Source of the DNA: an alpha proteobacterium SCGC AAA536-K22
GTDB lineage: Bacteria; Pseudomonadota; Alphaproteobacteria; Puniceispirillales; Marisalimonadaceae
Direction of reading: 5' to 3'
Assembly: GCA_000421325.1 (NCBI GenBank)
Contig: ATWQ01000006.1
Span: forward strand, 1-64,000
Length of the DNA stretch: 64,000 bases
Within the stretch, counting starts at the first letter, position 1. The number at the start of each line of letters is the position of its first letter. The notes beneath the pieces were generated by a model. The model searched no databases. It was not told where the DNA came from and saw nothing but the letters and a program-made list of their open reading frames with translations. A program made the position numbers and the translations under genes. Shown piece by piece: positions 8,264 to 17,093 of this stretch.

Positions 8264-9295
8264 TTAGAATGTTAATTGTACCTTCATACTATTTTCTTTT
8301 TCATCCATTGCAATTTTGAAGCCTTGTTCAGCATTTTGAAAAGGAATACTGTGAGTAATAAGAGGTTTAACATCAATTAGTTTCTTTTTCATCATTTTGA
8401 CAGCTAACTCAAACTCCGAATGAAATCTAAATGATCCTTTAATATTCAATTCTTTAGTTGTCACGGAAACTAATGGCATAAGGATATCCCCTCCCAATCC
8501 TAGTTGTATAAGAGTACCTTTAGGTTTTAAACACTTAATAGCATCATTTATACCTGAGGCAGAGCCAGAACATTCAATTGCAAGATCAAAATAACCTTTA
8601 CCAACCTGAAATTTTTCAATTTGAGGATAGTTTTTTGAAGTATTTATAACTTTGTCTGCTCCTACTAAATTTGAAAATTCCAGAGTCTTATCTGAAATAT
8701 CTGTAACTAATATTTCTTCTGCTCCTGCACGTCTGGCTGATAAAACACCAAGTGTCCCAATAGGACCAGATCCAATTATTAATACTTTTTTTCCAAAAAC
8801 ATCTCCTGCTTGTTTTATGGCATGAAGACAAACTGCTAGCGGTTCTGCCATTGCCGCTTCTTCTGGTGATAGACCGTCTGCTGCTACACATTGATAATCC
8901 TCCGCAATTAGTCTTTCCCTAAAAGCGCCTTGAATATGGGGAAAGGGCATTGCAGAGCCATAAAATTTCATGTTTATGCAATGGTTCTGGTTGCCTTCTA
9001 AACAGAACATACATTTATTACACGGTCTAGATGGCGATACTGAAACAAGTTGTCCAATAGATAAGTTAGTTACTTTTGGTCCTAATTTAGTAACATGGCC
9101 AGATACTTCATGTCCTAACACCATAGGTTCCTTTAGTTTAATGTGGCCAAACCCACCATGTTTATAATAGTGGAGATCAGTTCCACAAATACCGCCGGTT
9201 GCAATAGAAATTTCAACTTGATTAGAAGACATTTTTTCCAATGGATAATCGTCTATTCTTAAGTCCATAGCCCCGTGAATCTTTATTGATTTCAT
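8264..9295 (-). CDS. zinc-dependent dehydrogenase, L-idonate 5-dehydrogenase-like
   Basis: This is a 343-residue medium-chain dehydrogenase. Catalytic zinc ligands are in GGICGTDLHYY and LGHEVSGH; the structural-zinc lobe has four cysteines in CNKCMFCLEGNQNHC; the NAD(P) loop is GSGPIGTLG. The overall pattern resembles L-idonate 5-dehydrogenase, which oxidises idonate to 5-ketogluconate. A divergent SDR like gluconate 5-dehydrogenase supports the idonate/ketogluconate assignment. Related polyol dehydrogenases share most motifs, so specificity is uncertain. Confidence 0.83.
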   Translation of the reverse strand: MKSIKIHGAMDLRIDDYPLEKMSSNQVEISIATGGICGTDLHYYKHGGFGHIKLKEPMVLGHEVSGHVTKLGPKVTNLSIGQLVSVSPSRPCNKCMFCLEGNQNHCINMKFYGSAMPFPHIQGAFRERLIAEDYQCVAADGLSPEEAAMAEPLAVCLHAIKQAGDVFGKKVLIIGSGPIGTLGVLSARRAGAEEILVTDISDKTLEFSNLVGADKVINTSKNYPQIEKFQVGKGYFDLAIECSGSASGINDAIKCLKPKGTLIQLGLGGDILMPLVSVTTKELNIKGSFRFHSEFELAVKMMKKKLIDVKPLITHSIPFQNAEQGFKIAMDEKENSMKVQLTF

Positions 9296-9408
9296 ATCTA
9301 TTTTCCCACATTCGAAATTAAGATTTTAAAGTTAAATTTTTGAAAGATGATTAGCAATATTTTTATTATTTATATATATTTTACTTTTATTCAATTTGGA
9401 GATAGTGA

Positions 9409-10179
9409 ATGAGTTCTGGAACAGAATTATTTAACCTAAAAGGTAAAAGAGCTCTTATAACAGGTTCATCTCAAGGAATAGGTTTCGCTTTGGCTAAAGG
9501 ACTTGATGAAGCTGGCGCAGAAATTATTTTAAATGGAAGGAATAAAGAAAAATTAGATAAAGCAGCAAAAGCTCTTACCCCACAAAATAATTTGCATCAA
9601 TTATCTTTTGACGTTACTAACAAAAATGAGATTGATAATGTTGTTAATAAATTTGAAAACGAAATAGGTCCAATTGAAATATTAGTAAATAATGCTGGAA
9701 TGCAACATCGAACACCGCTTGAAGATTTTCCACCTGAAATGTTTGAACAATTATTAAAAACAAATATTTCATCTGTTTTTAATGTAAGCCAAGTAGTAGC
9801 AAGGCATATGATCAAAAGGGGCTCAGGAAAAATTATTAATATTGCGAGTGTTCAAACTTTATTAGCAAGACCTGGTATTGCTCCTTACACAGCAACCAAA
9901 GGTGCTGTTGGAAATCTTACTAAAGGAATGGCAACAGATTGGGCAAGATATGGACTTCAATGTAATGCTATTGCTCCAGGTTATTTTGACACACCTTTGA
10001 ATGCCGCACTAGTGTCTGATAAAAATTTTACCTTGTGGTTAGAAAAGAGAACACCTGCAGGTAGGTGGGGCAAAGTAGAAGAGTTAGTTGGTGCAAGTAT
10101 TTTTTTAAGTTCTGATGCATCTAACTTCGTTAATGGTCACACGCTTTATGTTGATGGTGGCATTACGGCTTCTTTATAA
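9409..10179 (+). CDS. SDR oxidoreductase, gluconate 5-dehydrogenase-like
   Basis: This is a 256-residue classical short-chain dehydrogenase: cofactor loop TGSSQGIG (19-25), NNAG, catalytic Ser147, Tyr160 and Lys164 (YTATK), and DGG near the C-terminus. Best overall resemblance is to gluconate 5-dehydrogenase (5-ketogluconate reductase). It has a good ribosome site (GGAG) eight bases before ATG. It is divergent from the idonate-type dehydrogenase with a 113-bp shared promoter region. Together they would convert idonate via 5-ketogluconate to gluconate; no gluconate kinase is nearby. Confidence 0.85.
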   Translation: MSSGTELFNLKGKRALITGSSQGIGFALAKGLDEAGAEIILNGRNKEKLDKAAKALTPQNNLHQLSFDVTNKNEIDNVVNKFENEIGPIEILVNNAGMQHRTPLEDFPPEMFEQLLKTNISSVFNVSQVVARHMIKRGSGKIINIASVQTLLARPGIAPYTATKGAVGNLTKGMATDWARYGLQCNAIAPGYFDTPLNAALVSDKNFTLWLEKRTPAGRWGKVEELVGASIFLSSDASNFVNGHTLYVDGGITASL

Positions 10180-10286
10180 ATCAAATTAAAAAATTATTCT
10201 GTAAAATAAAATATTTATTAATAAATTTTCTTTTTATTTAAATAATAAATGGTATATTGAAGAAAAATTTTTCAAAAGTTTTTGAT

Positions 10287-10760
10287 ATGATTGATGGTAT
10301 TGATAAGAAAATTTTAACTATAATTCAGAAGAATGCTGGTTTACCTTTGTCAGAAATTTCCAAAAGGGTGGGAATTTCTTCCACGCCTTGTTGGAACAGG
10401 ATAAAAAAAATGGAAGAGGGTGGGATAATTTCAGCTAGAACTATCGTTCTTAACAGAAAAGCAATAAATTTATCTGTAGTAGTTTTTTTATCTATTAGGG
10501 TTAGTCACCAATCAAGGGACTGGATTTCAAGTTTTCAAAAAGTTATTGATAAGCACGAAGAAATTATTGAAACACATAGGTTAACTGGGTCAGACTCAGA
10601 TTATTTATTAAAAATTGTTGCTTCTAGCATTGAGGATTATGATAATTTTCAGCAGAAGTTGATTGGAGAACTTGAATTTACAAAAATGTCTTCGAGTATA
10701 TCTCTTCAAGAAATGAAAAATTCTCATAACTTACCCTTAAAACAGCTTGAAAACTTTTAA
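10287..10760 (+). CDS. Lrp/AsnC family transcriptional regulator
   Basis: The protein has 157 residues from the ATG at 10287. It has an N-terminal winged helix (IDKKILTIIQKNAGLPLSEISKRVGISSTPCWNRIKKM, split over residues 4-41) and a C-terminal RAM-type effector domain with the GSDSDYLLKIV motif. An in-frame TTG at 10257 would add ten residues; no clear ribosome site decides, but the family normally starts a few residues before IDKKIL. It follows the SDR gene and may control the sugar-acid genes or amino-acid catabolism. Its 3' end overlaps that of tupA (convergent). Confidence 0.88.
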   Translation: MIDGIDKKILTIIQKNAGLPLSEISKRVGISSTPCWNRIKKMEEGGIISARTIVLNRKAINLSVVVFLSIRVSHQSRDWISSFQKVIDKHEEIIETHRLTGSDSDYLLKIVASSIEDYDNFQQKLIGELEFTKMSSSISLQEMKNSHNLPLKQLENF

Positions 10761-11564
10761 CTTGCGTTAGGAAAAAAAAGTTGTTTTCCTTTCAATTTAA
10801 AGTTTTCAATAATTTTTTGTCCTCTTTTTGATAATAGCCAACTAATAAATTTATTGGCGTTTTTAAATTTTACATTTGGACAACTTGATGGGTTAACCAT
10901 CGTAATCCCATATTGATTAAATAACGTTTTATTTTTTTCAGCTATAATACGTAAGTTATTTTTATTGTTAAAATTAATCCATGATGCTCTGTCACTTAAT
11001 GTATAAGCACCCATACCACTTGCTAAATTAAGAGTTGTTCCCATCCCAGAACCTGTTTCTCTGTACCATTTTCCGGAGAATTTAATTGGCTTTAATTTAG
11101 CTTTGTCCCATATACTTATTTCTTTAAAGTGGGTTCCAGAGTCATCGCCTCTTGATATAAAAATTGAGGATGTGGTAAAAATTTTTGTAAAAGATGTAAT
11201 AGGGTCATCAGTTAAATTTATTTTAGCAGGATTTTCTTTTGGTCCAACTATGATGAAATCATTATACATTAAATTGTATCTCTTAAGGCCAAATCCATTT
11301 TTAACAAATTTCAACTCTCTTTTTTTTTGCATGTACTATTAGTACGTCTCCGTCACAATTAGCTGCATTTTTCAGTGCAGCGCCAGTGCCAACTGATACA
11401 ACATGAGCAACTACATTTATCTCTGATTTAATAATTGGGAGTATGTACTCATAGAATCCAGAGTTATAGGTTGAAGTTGTTGACTGAACTATTAATGAGT
11501 TGTCCCCTGAGCATATCCTTGGAAATAATAAAAACAAGAGAATAAATAGATTTAGTCTAAACAT
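10757..11564 (-). pseudogene. tupA: tungstate-type ABC transporter substrate-binding protein, split by +1 frameshift
   Basis: Two overlapping frames together make a TupA-family binding protein. The first (11301-11564) has a signal peptide (MFRLNLFILLFLLFPRICSG), then SLIVQSTTSTYNSGFYEYILP and GDVLIVHAKKK. The second (10757-11332) has ELKFVKNGFGLKRYNLMYNDFIIVGP, ISRGDDSGTH, WYRETGSGMG and YTLSDRASW. They join at a run of nine T (11320-11328; A on the coding strand). Eight would restore one 268-residue frame. It supplies the oxyanion to TupBC, encoded divergently. The extra base may be sequencing error, a real mutation or a slippage site. Confidence 0.9.
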
Positions 11565-11590
11565 ATTTTGCCTAACTAATATAACGTAAA

Positions 11591-11627
11591 AATTGCAATT
11601 ATTGTAATTTTCACATAATATTGCAAT
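11591..11627. promoter_or_regulatory. repeated ATTGCAAT-type motifs in the tupA/tupB divergent spacer
   Basis: The 89-bp spacer contains a perfect 10-bp palindrome AATTGCAATT (11591-11600), directly followed by ATTGTAAT (11601-11608), and a second ATTGCAAT at 11620-11627. Closely spaced copies of a palindromic word between divergent transporter genes look like a regulator operator. The ModE-type or HTH-PBP regulator 6 kb away is a candidate. This is inferred from pattern only. Confidence 0.4.
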
Positions 11628-11653
11628 TTAAAACATAATAAATCAATAATAAT

Positions 11654-12361
11654 ATGAATATTTTACTAGAAGCATTTGCGAAATCATTTGAGTTAGTTTT
11701 TACTCTTAATGAGGATTTATTTGAAATATTACTACTTTCTTTAAAAGTGAGCGGTATTTCATTACTTCTTTCTTGTTTAATTGGTTTGCCATTAGGAACT
11801 TTTTTAGCCATTAAAAGTTTTTGGGGTAAGGACGCATTTTTAGTTCTATTTAATACTATGATGGGGTTACCACCAGTTGTTGTTGGATTAATTGTTTATT
11901 TACTAGTTTCAAGGTCTGGGCCATTTGGCTGGCTGGGCATTTTATATACTCCAACTGCAATGATAATCGCTCAGATGATATTAATAACTCCAATTATAGT
12001 TTCGTTAACCTCTCAAATAATAGAAGAAATTAGTCAAGAATATAAGTCTCTTTTTGCTTCTCTGGTGGTACCATCTCATAAAGCGATCATAGCGTATCTT
12101 TTTGATGCTAGATATTCGATACTTACAGTAGTCTTAGCCGGATTTGGTAGAGCTATATCAGAAGTTGGAGCTGTTATAATTGTAGGTGGAAATATTGATC
12201 ACTTAACAAGGGTTATGACGACAACAATAGCATTAGAAACTTCTAAAGGTAATTTGTCTCTAGCATTAGCTTTGGGAATTATTCTTCTATCAATTGCATT
12301 AACTACAAACTTTATTTTAATTCGTCTAAAGATTAGGGCGAAAAGAAGAATGTATGTATAA
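11654..12361 (+). CDS. tupB: tungstate-type ABC transporter permease
   Basis: This is a 235-residue inner-membrane protein with about five or six hydrophobic spans and the BPD_transp_1 EAA-like loop (SLVVPSHKAIIAYLFDARYS, then VVLAGFGRAISEVGAVIIVGG). GFGRAISEVGA is typical of tungstate/anion importer permeases. It overlaps tupC by eight bases, indicating translational coupling. tupA lies on the opposite strand just upstream, an unusual split of the usual tupABC order. The importer would deliver tungstate or molybdate for the bis-MGD cofactor. Confidence 0.88.
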   Translation: MNILLEAFAKSFELVFTLNEDLFEILLLSLKVSGISLLLSCLIGLPLGTFLAIKSFWGKDAFLVLFNTMMGLPPVVVGLIVYLLVSRSGPFGWLGILYTPTAMIIAQMILITPIIVSLTSQIIEEISQEYKSLFASLVVPSHKAIIAYLFDARYSILTVVLAGFGRAISEVGAVIIVGGNIDHLTRVMTTTIALETSKGNLSLALALGIILLSIALTTNFILIRLKIRAKRRMYV

Positions 12362-13088
12362 ATCTAACAAAAAAAACTTAATGAAATTAACCCCCATTGA
12401 AGTTATTGATCTATCAGTTTTATTAGGAAAAGATCTAATTCTAGACAAAGTTAGTTGTAGCATTAAAAATAATTCTATTACTGCAGTAATTGGACCAAAC
12501 GGTGCAGGCAAAAGTATATTTTTACAGACCATAAATGGATTAACAAATATAGATAATGGGAAAATAACGTTTAACAAAATATATAACAATGATGAAATTA
12601 GAAATAAGCAAGCAATGGTTTTTCAAACTCCAACTTTGTTAAGAAGAAATGTAAAATCCAATATGGATTTTGTTTCTAATGTTAAAAATAAAAATGGTAA
12701 ATTAATTATTAAAAATATTTTAAAAAGAGTTGGATTAGAGGGATATGATAATAAACCTGCACGCTTACTTTCTGGAGGAGAAAAACAAAGACTTTCTCTA
12801 GCAAGAGCTTTATTAATTGAGCCATCAGTTCTTCTACTTGACGAGCCCACTGCAAATTTAGACCCATTTTCATTGAAATTAATAGAAGAAATTATTCTAG
12901 AGGAGAGTAAAAAAGGGGCTACAATTATACTTACTACACATGATATGGCTCAAGCTAAGAGACTAGCATCTGATATAATTTTTTTTAATAAGGGTAAAAT
13001 ACTAGAGCAAACAGATGCAAATGCATTTTTTAGAAATCCTTTAACTAAAGAGGCAAAAAAATATATTAATGGAGAAATTCTTTTATAA
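12354..13088 (+). CDS. tupC: tungstate-type ABC transporter ATP-binding protein
   Basis: This is a 244-residue ABC ATPase: Walker A GPNGAGKS (47-54), Q-loop VFQTPTLL, signature LSGGEKQR, Walker B LLLDEPTANLD and switch His in TTHDMAQAKRLA. There is no C-terminal TOBE/MOP domain, as in TupC and unlike ModC. The start overlaps the end of tupB; an alternative internal ATG at 12381 would shorten it by nine residues. It energises TupB. Its 3' end faces the M20 gene with three bases between stops. Confidence 0.88.
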   Translation: MYKSNKKNLMKLTPIEVIDLSVLLGKDLILDKVSCSIKNNSITAVIGPNGAGKSIFLQTINGLTNIDNGKITFNKIYNNDEIRNKQAMVFQTPTLLRRNVKSNMDFVSNVKNKNGKLIIKNILKRVGLEGYDNKPARLLSGGEKQRLSLARALLIEPSVLLLDEPTANLDPFSLKLIEEIILEESKKGATIILTTHDMAQAKRLASDIIFFNKGKILEQTDANAFFRNPLTKEAKKYINGEILL

Positions 13089-13091
13089 TTA

Positions 13092-14261
13092 TTATTCCAC
13101 AAGAATTGTTTCAGCTAAGTTTGCCCAGTATTCAGCACCAATTGGTAATAGTGCATCATTGAAATCATAATATGCACTGTGAAGCTTTTCTGCATCCTCG
13201 CCTGCTCCTAGCCAGATATAGGCTCCTGGTTTTTCTTCAAGCATATATGAAAAATCTTCAGAACCCATAGTTGGAGTTTCTTTAACATTGATTGAAGCTT
13301 CACCAAAAGTATTTTTAAAAATTTCTGATGCTAATTTTGCACTTTTTTTATCGTTTATTGTTGATGGATATCCTGGCCTAATTTCAATGTTAACTTTGCA
13401 GTTAGAAATTGCGCATGCGTTTAATGCAACTTTCTTAATCTTCTTTAGCATGTCATCTCTTATGATTGTATTGGTTGACCTCAGGGTTCCTCCAATTGTT
13501 ACTGTATCGGGTATTACATTAAAAGCTGAACCACCTTCAATTTTAGTAAGTGATAAAACAGCATTTTTAAATGGATCTAATTGTCTTGAAATTAAACTTT
13601 GAAGAGCTGTAATAGTTAAACCGGCAGCTACCATTGGATCATTAGAATATTGAGGCTGGGCTGCATGCCCTCCTTTTCCTTCAATTGTAAAAATAATTAT
13701 ATCTCCCCCAGCCATTGCAAAACCTTCATGAATGACAGCTTGTCCTAGAGGTATTCCTGGCCAATTATGTATTCCCCAGACAGTGTCAATTTTAAATTTT
13801 TTAAAAAGACCATCATTAATCATTGCCTTAGCGCCTGCGTTGCCACCTTCTTCTGCTGGCTGAAAAATACAATAAACTGTTCCATGAAAATTTCGGGTTT
13901 CTGCTAGATATTTTGCTGCACCTAACAACATTGTTGAATGACCATCATGACCGCACGCATGCATGGCTCCTTCATTTTTAGATGAGTAGTGTAAATTAGT
14001 CTTTTCTGTCATAGGAAGAGCATCCATATCAGCTCTTATACCTATTGCTTTATCTGAATTACTATTTTTACCTTTAATAATTCCAACAATACCAGTTTTA
14101 CCAATACCTTGATGAACTTCTATTCCAAATTCATTTAGCTTTTTTGAAATAAAGTCAGAAGTATCTTTTTCTTGGTACGCTACTTCAGGTTTCTCGTGGA
14201 TATTATGGCGCCATTCAATCATTGCGGGAGTTATTTGTTCAATTTTTTGCTTGATATTCAT
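13092..14261 (-). CDS. M20 family metallo-amidohydrolase (hippurate/N-acyl amino-acid hydrolase-like)
   Basis: This is a 389-residue cytosolic peptidase-M20D-type enzyme. It has RADMDALPM, the metal-site HACGHDGHSTMLLGAA, the EEGG motif (FQPAEEGGNAGAK), GKGGHAAQP in the dimer domain and MGSEDFSYM near the end. Such enzymes remove an acyl group from an amino acid (hippurate, N-acetyl or indole conjugates) or the carboxamide end of dipeptides. It is divergent from the N-formylglutamate amidohydrolase and the peptide importer, which suggests that blocked amino acids are the imported substrate. Exact specificity is unknown. Confidence 0.9.
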   Translation of the reverse strand: MNIKQKIEQITPAMIEWRHNIHEKPEVAYQEKDTSDFISKKLNEFGIEVHQGIGKTGIVGIIKGKNSNSDKAIGIRADMDALPMTEKTNLHYSSKNEGAMHACGHDGHSTMLLGAAKYLAETRNFHGTVYCIFQPAEEGGNAGAKAMINDGLFKKFKIDTVWGIHNWPGIPLGQAVIHEGFAMAGGDIIIFTIEGKGGHAAQPQYSNDPMVAAGLTITALQSLISRQLDPFKNAVLSLTKIEGGSAFNVIPDTVTIGGTLRSTNTIIRDDMLKKIKKVALNACAISNCKVNIEIRPGYPSTINDKKSAKLASEIFKNTFGEASINVKETPTMGSEDFSYMLEEKPGAYIWLGAGEDAEKLHSAYYDFNDALLPIGAEYWANLAETILVE

Positions 14262-14310
14262 TTTTTATACACTCAATAATTAGGTATTATTTTAAAATTT
14301 GGAGCTTCAA

Positions 14311-15177
14311 ATGTCTGATAAGATCCTAAACGTTGAAGGAGATGAAGGTCAATCTATTCCTTTAATAATTGATTCTCCTCATAGTGGCACTGAATATCCA
14401 TTAGATTTCAATCATCAAGCAGAACCTTCAAAACTAAGACAAGCTGAAGATACTCATGTTAATGAGCTATATGAATATGTTTCTTCTATTGGTGGGGTTT
14501 TTATAGAAGCTAAATTTCCAAGGTCATATATTGATCCTAATAGATCAGAAACCGATTTCATATTTGAAGATTTAAATGAAAAAAATAACAGTATTAGCGA
14601 AATAAAATTTAATCCCACTATTAAAAGTGAACTTGGCATTGGTTTAGTTTGGATAAAAATTCCTCCAAATGGAGAGCCAATGTATAAAGATAAAATTACA
14701 CTAAAACAATTAATGGATAGAGTTAATAAATATCATAGACCATATCATAAAATACTCAAACACACACTAAACGAAACTTATAAAAATTATGGTAAGTTTT
14801 ACCACGTAAATGCTCACTCCATGCAAAATCAAGCTACAGCAATGTCAGATCAATCACAGGGCACAACAAGACCAGACTTTGTAATAGGAGATAGAGAAGG
14901 AACATCTTGTCATAGAAAGTTTATAGACCTAATTGTAGATTTTTTGAGGGGTTTAAACTACTCTGTAGATATCAATTATCCATATAAAGGTATGGAGCTT
15001 GTAAAAGCATATAGTGATCCTTTGCAAAATAAGAATTCAGTTCAAATTGAGGTAAATAGAAAATTATATATGAATGAAGAAACAAGAAAAAAAACAGACA
15101 ACTTCAAAATTTTAAAAAAAGATTTAGAAAAACTAATTAATAAAATAAAAAAAGAAATTGATGAGGGTTACTTATGA
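14311..15177 (+). CDS. N-formylglutamate amidohydrolase family protein
   Basis: This is a 288-residue FGase-family zinc hydrolase: IIDSPHSGTEYP, EDTHVNELYEYV, YIDPNRSETDF, FYHVNAHSMQNQA and late VQIEVNRKLYM. The family cleaves N-formyl-L-glutamate to formate and glutamate, or acts on related N-acyl amino acids. The start is the ATG at 14311, with GGAG seven bases before it; an in-frame TTG at 14299 precedes the ribosome site and is rejected. The stop overlaps the ATP-binding gene start (ATGA), so it is coupled to peptide uptake. No hut genes are nearby, so a role in histidine breakdown is not supported. Confidence 0.87.
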   Translation: MSDKILNVEGDEGQSIPLIIDSPHSGTEYPLDFNHQAEPSKLRQAEDTHVNELYEYVSSIGGVFIEAKFPRSYIDPNRSETDFIFEDLNEKNNSISEIKFNPTIKSELGIGLVWIKIPPNGEPMYKDKITLKQLMDRVNKYHRPYHKILKHTLNETYKNYGKFYHVNAHSMQNQATAMSDQSQGTTRPDFVIGDREGTSCHRKFIDLIVDFLRGLNYSVDINYPYKGMELVKAYSDPLQNKNSVQIEVNRKLYMNEETRKKTDNFKILKKDLEKLINKIKKEIDEGYL

Positions 15178-17069
15178 ATGAGTCAGGTTTACAAAGTAAA
15201 AAAAATAACTCCTTACCTGTAATAGAAGTAAAAGATCTTAGAGTTCATTTTAATTTAAAAGATCAAGTGGTTAAAGCTGTTGATGGAGTATCATTCGATA
15301 TCAAAAAAGGAGAAACAATTGCTATTGTTGGCGAATCTGGTTCAGGTAAATCTGTAACTGCATTATCACTAATGAGACTTGTTGATTTTTCGGGTGGAAA
15401 CATAATTTCAGGAGAAATTAATCTAGAAACTAAAAATAAAATAAATCTAGATTTAGCTCAACAGAGCCAAGATATAATGAAAGATATTAGAGGTAACGAT
15501 GTTTCCATGATTTTTCAAGAACCAATGACATCGTTAAATCCAGTATTCACAATACGAATGCAAATGACAGAAACAATTTTAAAGCATCAGGGAAAAACTA
15601 GGGCGGAAGCTCTCGAAATAGCATTAGAAATGTTGAAGTTAGTTAGAATACCTGAGCCTGAAAAGAGATTAAACCAATATCCGCATGAGCTCTCAGGGGG
15701 TATGAGACAAAGAGTCATGATAGCTATGGCATTAAGTTGTAAACCTTCTTTACTAATTGCTGACGAACCCACAACTGCGCTTGATGTTACAATACAGGCT
15801 CAAATACTAGATTTAATTAAATTGTTACAACGTGATATTGGAATGTCGGTAATTTTTATTACTCATGATATGGGAGTGGTTGCAGAAATTGCTGATAGGG
15901 TTGTTGTAATGTTTGCTGGAAAAAAAGTTGAAGAAGGATCTGCTTTAGAAATTTTCAATAATCCGCAACATCCTTATACAAAATCATTGCTTGCAGCCGT
16001 TCCAAAATTAGGAAGTATGAAAGGTAAGTTACTACCCGCAAAATTTATGAATGTAGATATAAATTCATCAGACAATCAGCAATTAAAAACAACAACTCGA
16101 AATAAAATAATTGAAATAAAAGATACTGTAAATCGAGTTTCCATTCCGTTACTTCAGGTTAGAGGATTAACAACAAGGTTTTCTATAAAACAGGATTTTG
16201 GAACAAAAAAAGGTAATATTCATGCTGTTGAAAATATTGATCTTAGTTTGCAACCTGGAGAAACTTTTGGGCTGGTTGGTGAAAGTGGATGTGGAAAATC
16301 TACAACTGGAAGAAGTATTATAGGTTTAACATCACCAACAAGAGGGAGTGTTGTTTTTGAGGGGGTAGAATTAACCAACTTAAATAATAAAGAGATGATT
16401 CAATACAGAAAACAAATGCAAATGATATTTCAAGATCCTTTTGCATCTTTGAATCCTCGTATGACAGTTGGACAGATAATAGCTGAACCTATTTTAGTAC
16501 ATGGATTAGATGAAAAATTAGGATCAACTGAAAAAGTTATGCAATTGTTAAATCGTGTAGGATTGAACGAACAATATGCCTTGAGATTTCCACACGAACT
16601 TTCGGGGGGGCAGAGGCAGAGAATTGGGATTGCAAGAGCACTTGCTTTAGAACCAAAATTAATTATTGCTGATGAAGCTGTTTCCGCCCTAGATGTCTCC
16701 ATTCAAGCACAAGTAGTTAACTTAATGATGGAACTTCAAGAAGAGTTTGGCCTGTCTTACCTCTTTATAAGTCATGATATGGCAGTAGTTGAAAGAGTTA
16801 GTCATAGAATAGGTGTAATGTATCTAGGTGAGATAGTTGAAATTGGTCTAAGAAGTGAAATTTTTGAAAATCCGCAACACCCATATACAAAAAAGTTAAT
16901 GGCTGCAGTGCCAATAGCAGATCCCAGTAAAAGAAAAACAAAGTTAAATTTGATGAGCGACGAAATTCCTAGTCTTCTAAAACCACATGGTTATGAGCCT
17001 GAAAAAATAGAAATGGTAAAATTGAGTGAAGAGCATTTTGTTAAACCGTTTGAAGGAATGATTAATTAA
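15174..17069 (+). CDS. oligopeptide/dipeptide ABC transporter, fused double ATP-binding protein
   Basis: The 631-residue protein has two complete ATPase halves (DppD- and DppF-like, as in GsiA). Half one has Walker A GESGSGKS at 53-60, signature LSGGMRQR and FITHDMGVVAEIADR. Half two has GESGCGKST, signature LSGGQRQR and FISHDMAVVERVSHR. Each half ends with an oligopeptide-transporter C-terminal segment containing NPQHPYTK. It powers the permeases encoded on the opposite strand at 18092-19944. It overlaps the amidohydrolase upstream and is followed by the desuccinylase-like gene after 24 bases. Confidence 0.93.
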   Translation: MNESGLQSKKNNSLPVIEVKDLRVHFNLKDQVVKAVDGVSFDIKKGETIAIVGESGSGKSVTALSLMRLVDFSGGNIISGEINLETKNKINLDLAQQSQDIMKDIRGNDVSMIFQEPMTSLNPVFTIRMQMTETILKHQGKTRAEALEIALEMLKLVRIPEPEKRLNQYPHELSGGMRQRVMIAMALSCKPSLLIADEPTTALDVTIQAQILDLIKLLQRDIGMSVIFITHDMGVVAEIADRVVVMFAGKKVEEGSALEIFNNPQHPYTKSLLAAVPKLGSMKGKLLPAKFMNVDINSSDNQQLKTTTRNKIIEIKDTVNRVSIPLLQVRGLTTRFSIKQDFGTKKGNIHAVENIDLSLQPGETFGLVGESGCGKSTTGRSIIGLTSPTRGSVVFEGVELTNLNNKEMIQYRKQMQMIFQDPFASLNPRMTVGQIIAEPILVHGLDEKLGSTEKVMQLLNRVGLNEQYALRFPHELSGGQRQRIGIARALALEPKLIIADEAVSALDVSIQAQVVNLMMELQEEFGLSYLFISHDMAVVERVSHRIGVMYLGEIVEIGLRSEIFENPQHPYTKKLMAAVPIADPSKRKTKLNLMSDEIPSLLKPHGYEPEKIEMVKLSEEHFVKPFEGMIN

Positions 17070-17093
17070 CAATGTAATTTAGAGATAAAAATT

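Noticed and set aside
10180-10256. AT hairpin after the SDR gene as a terminator
   Set aside because: The stem is A/T only, with no G/C pairs, and the Lrp gene follows at once.
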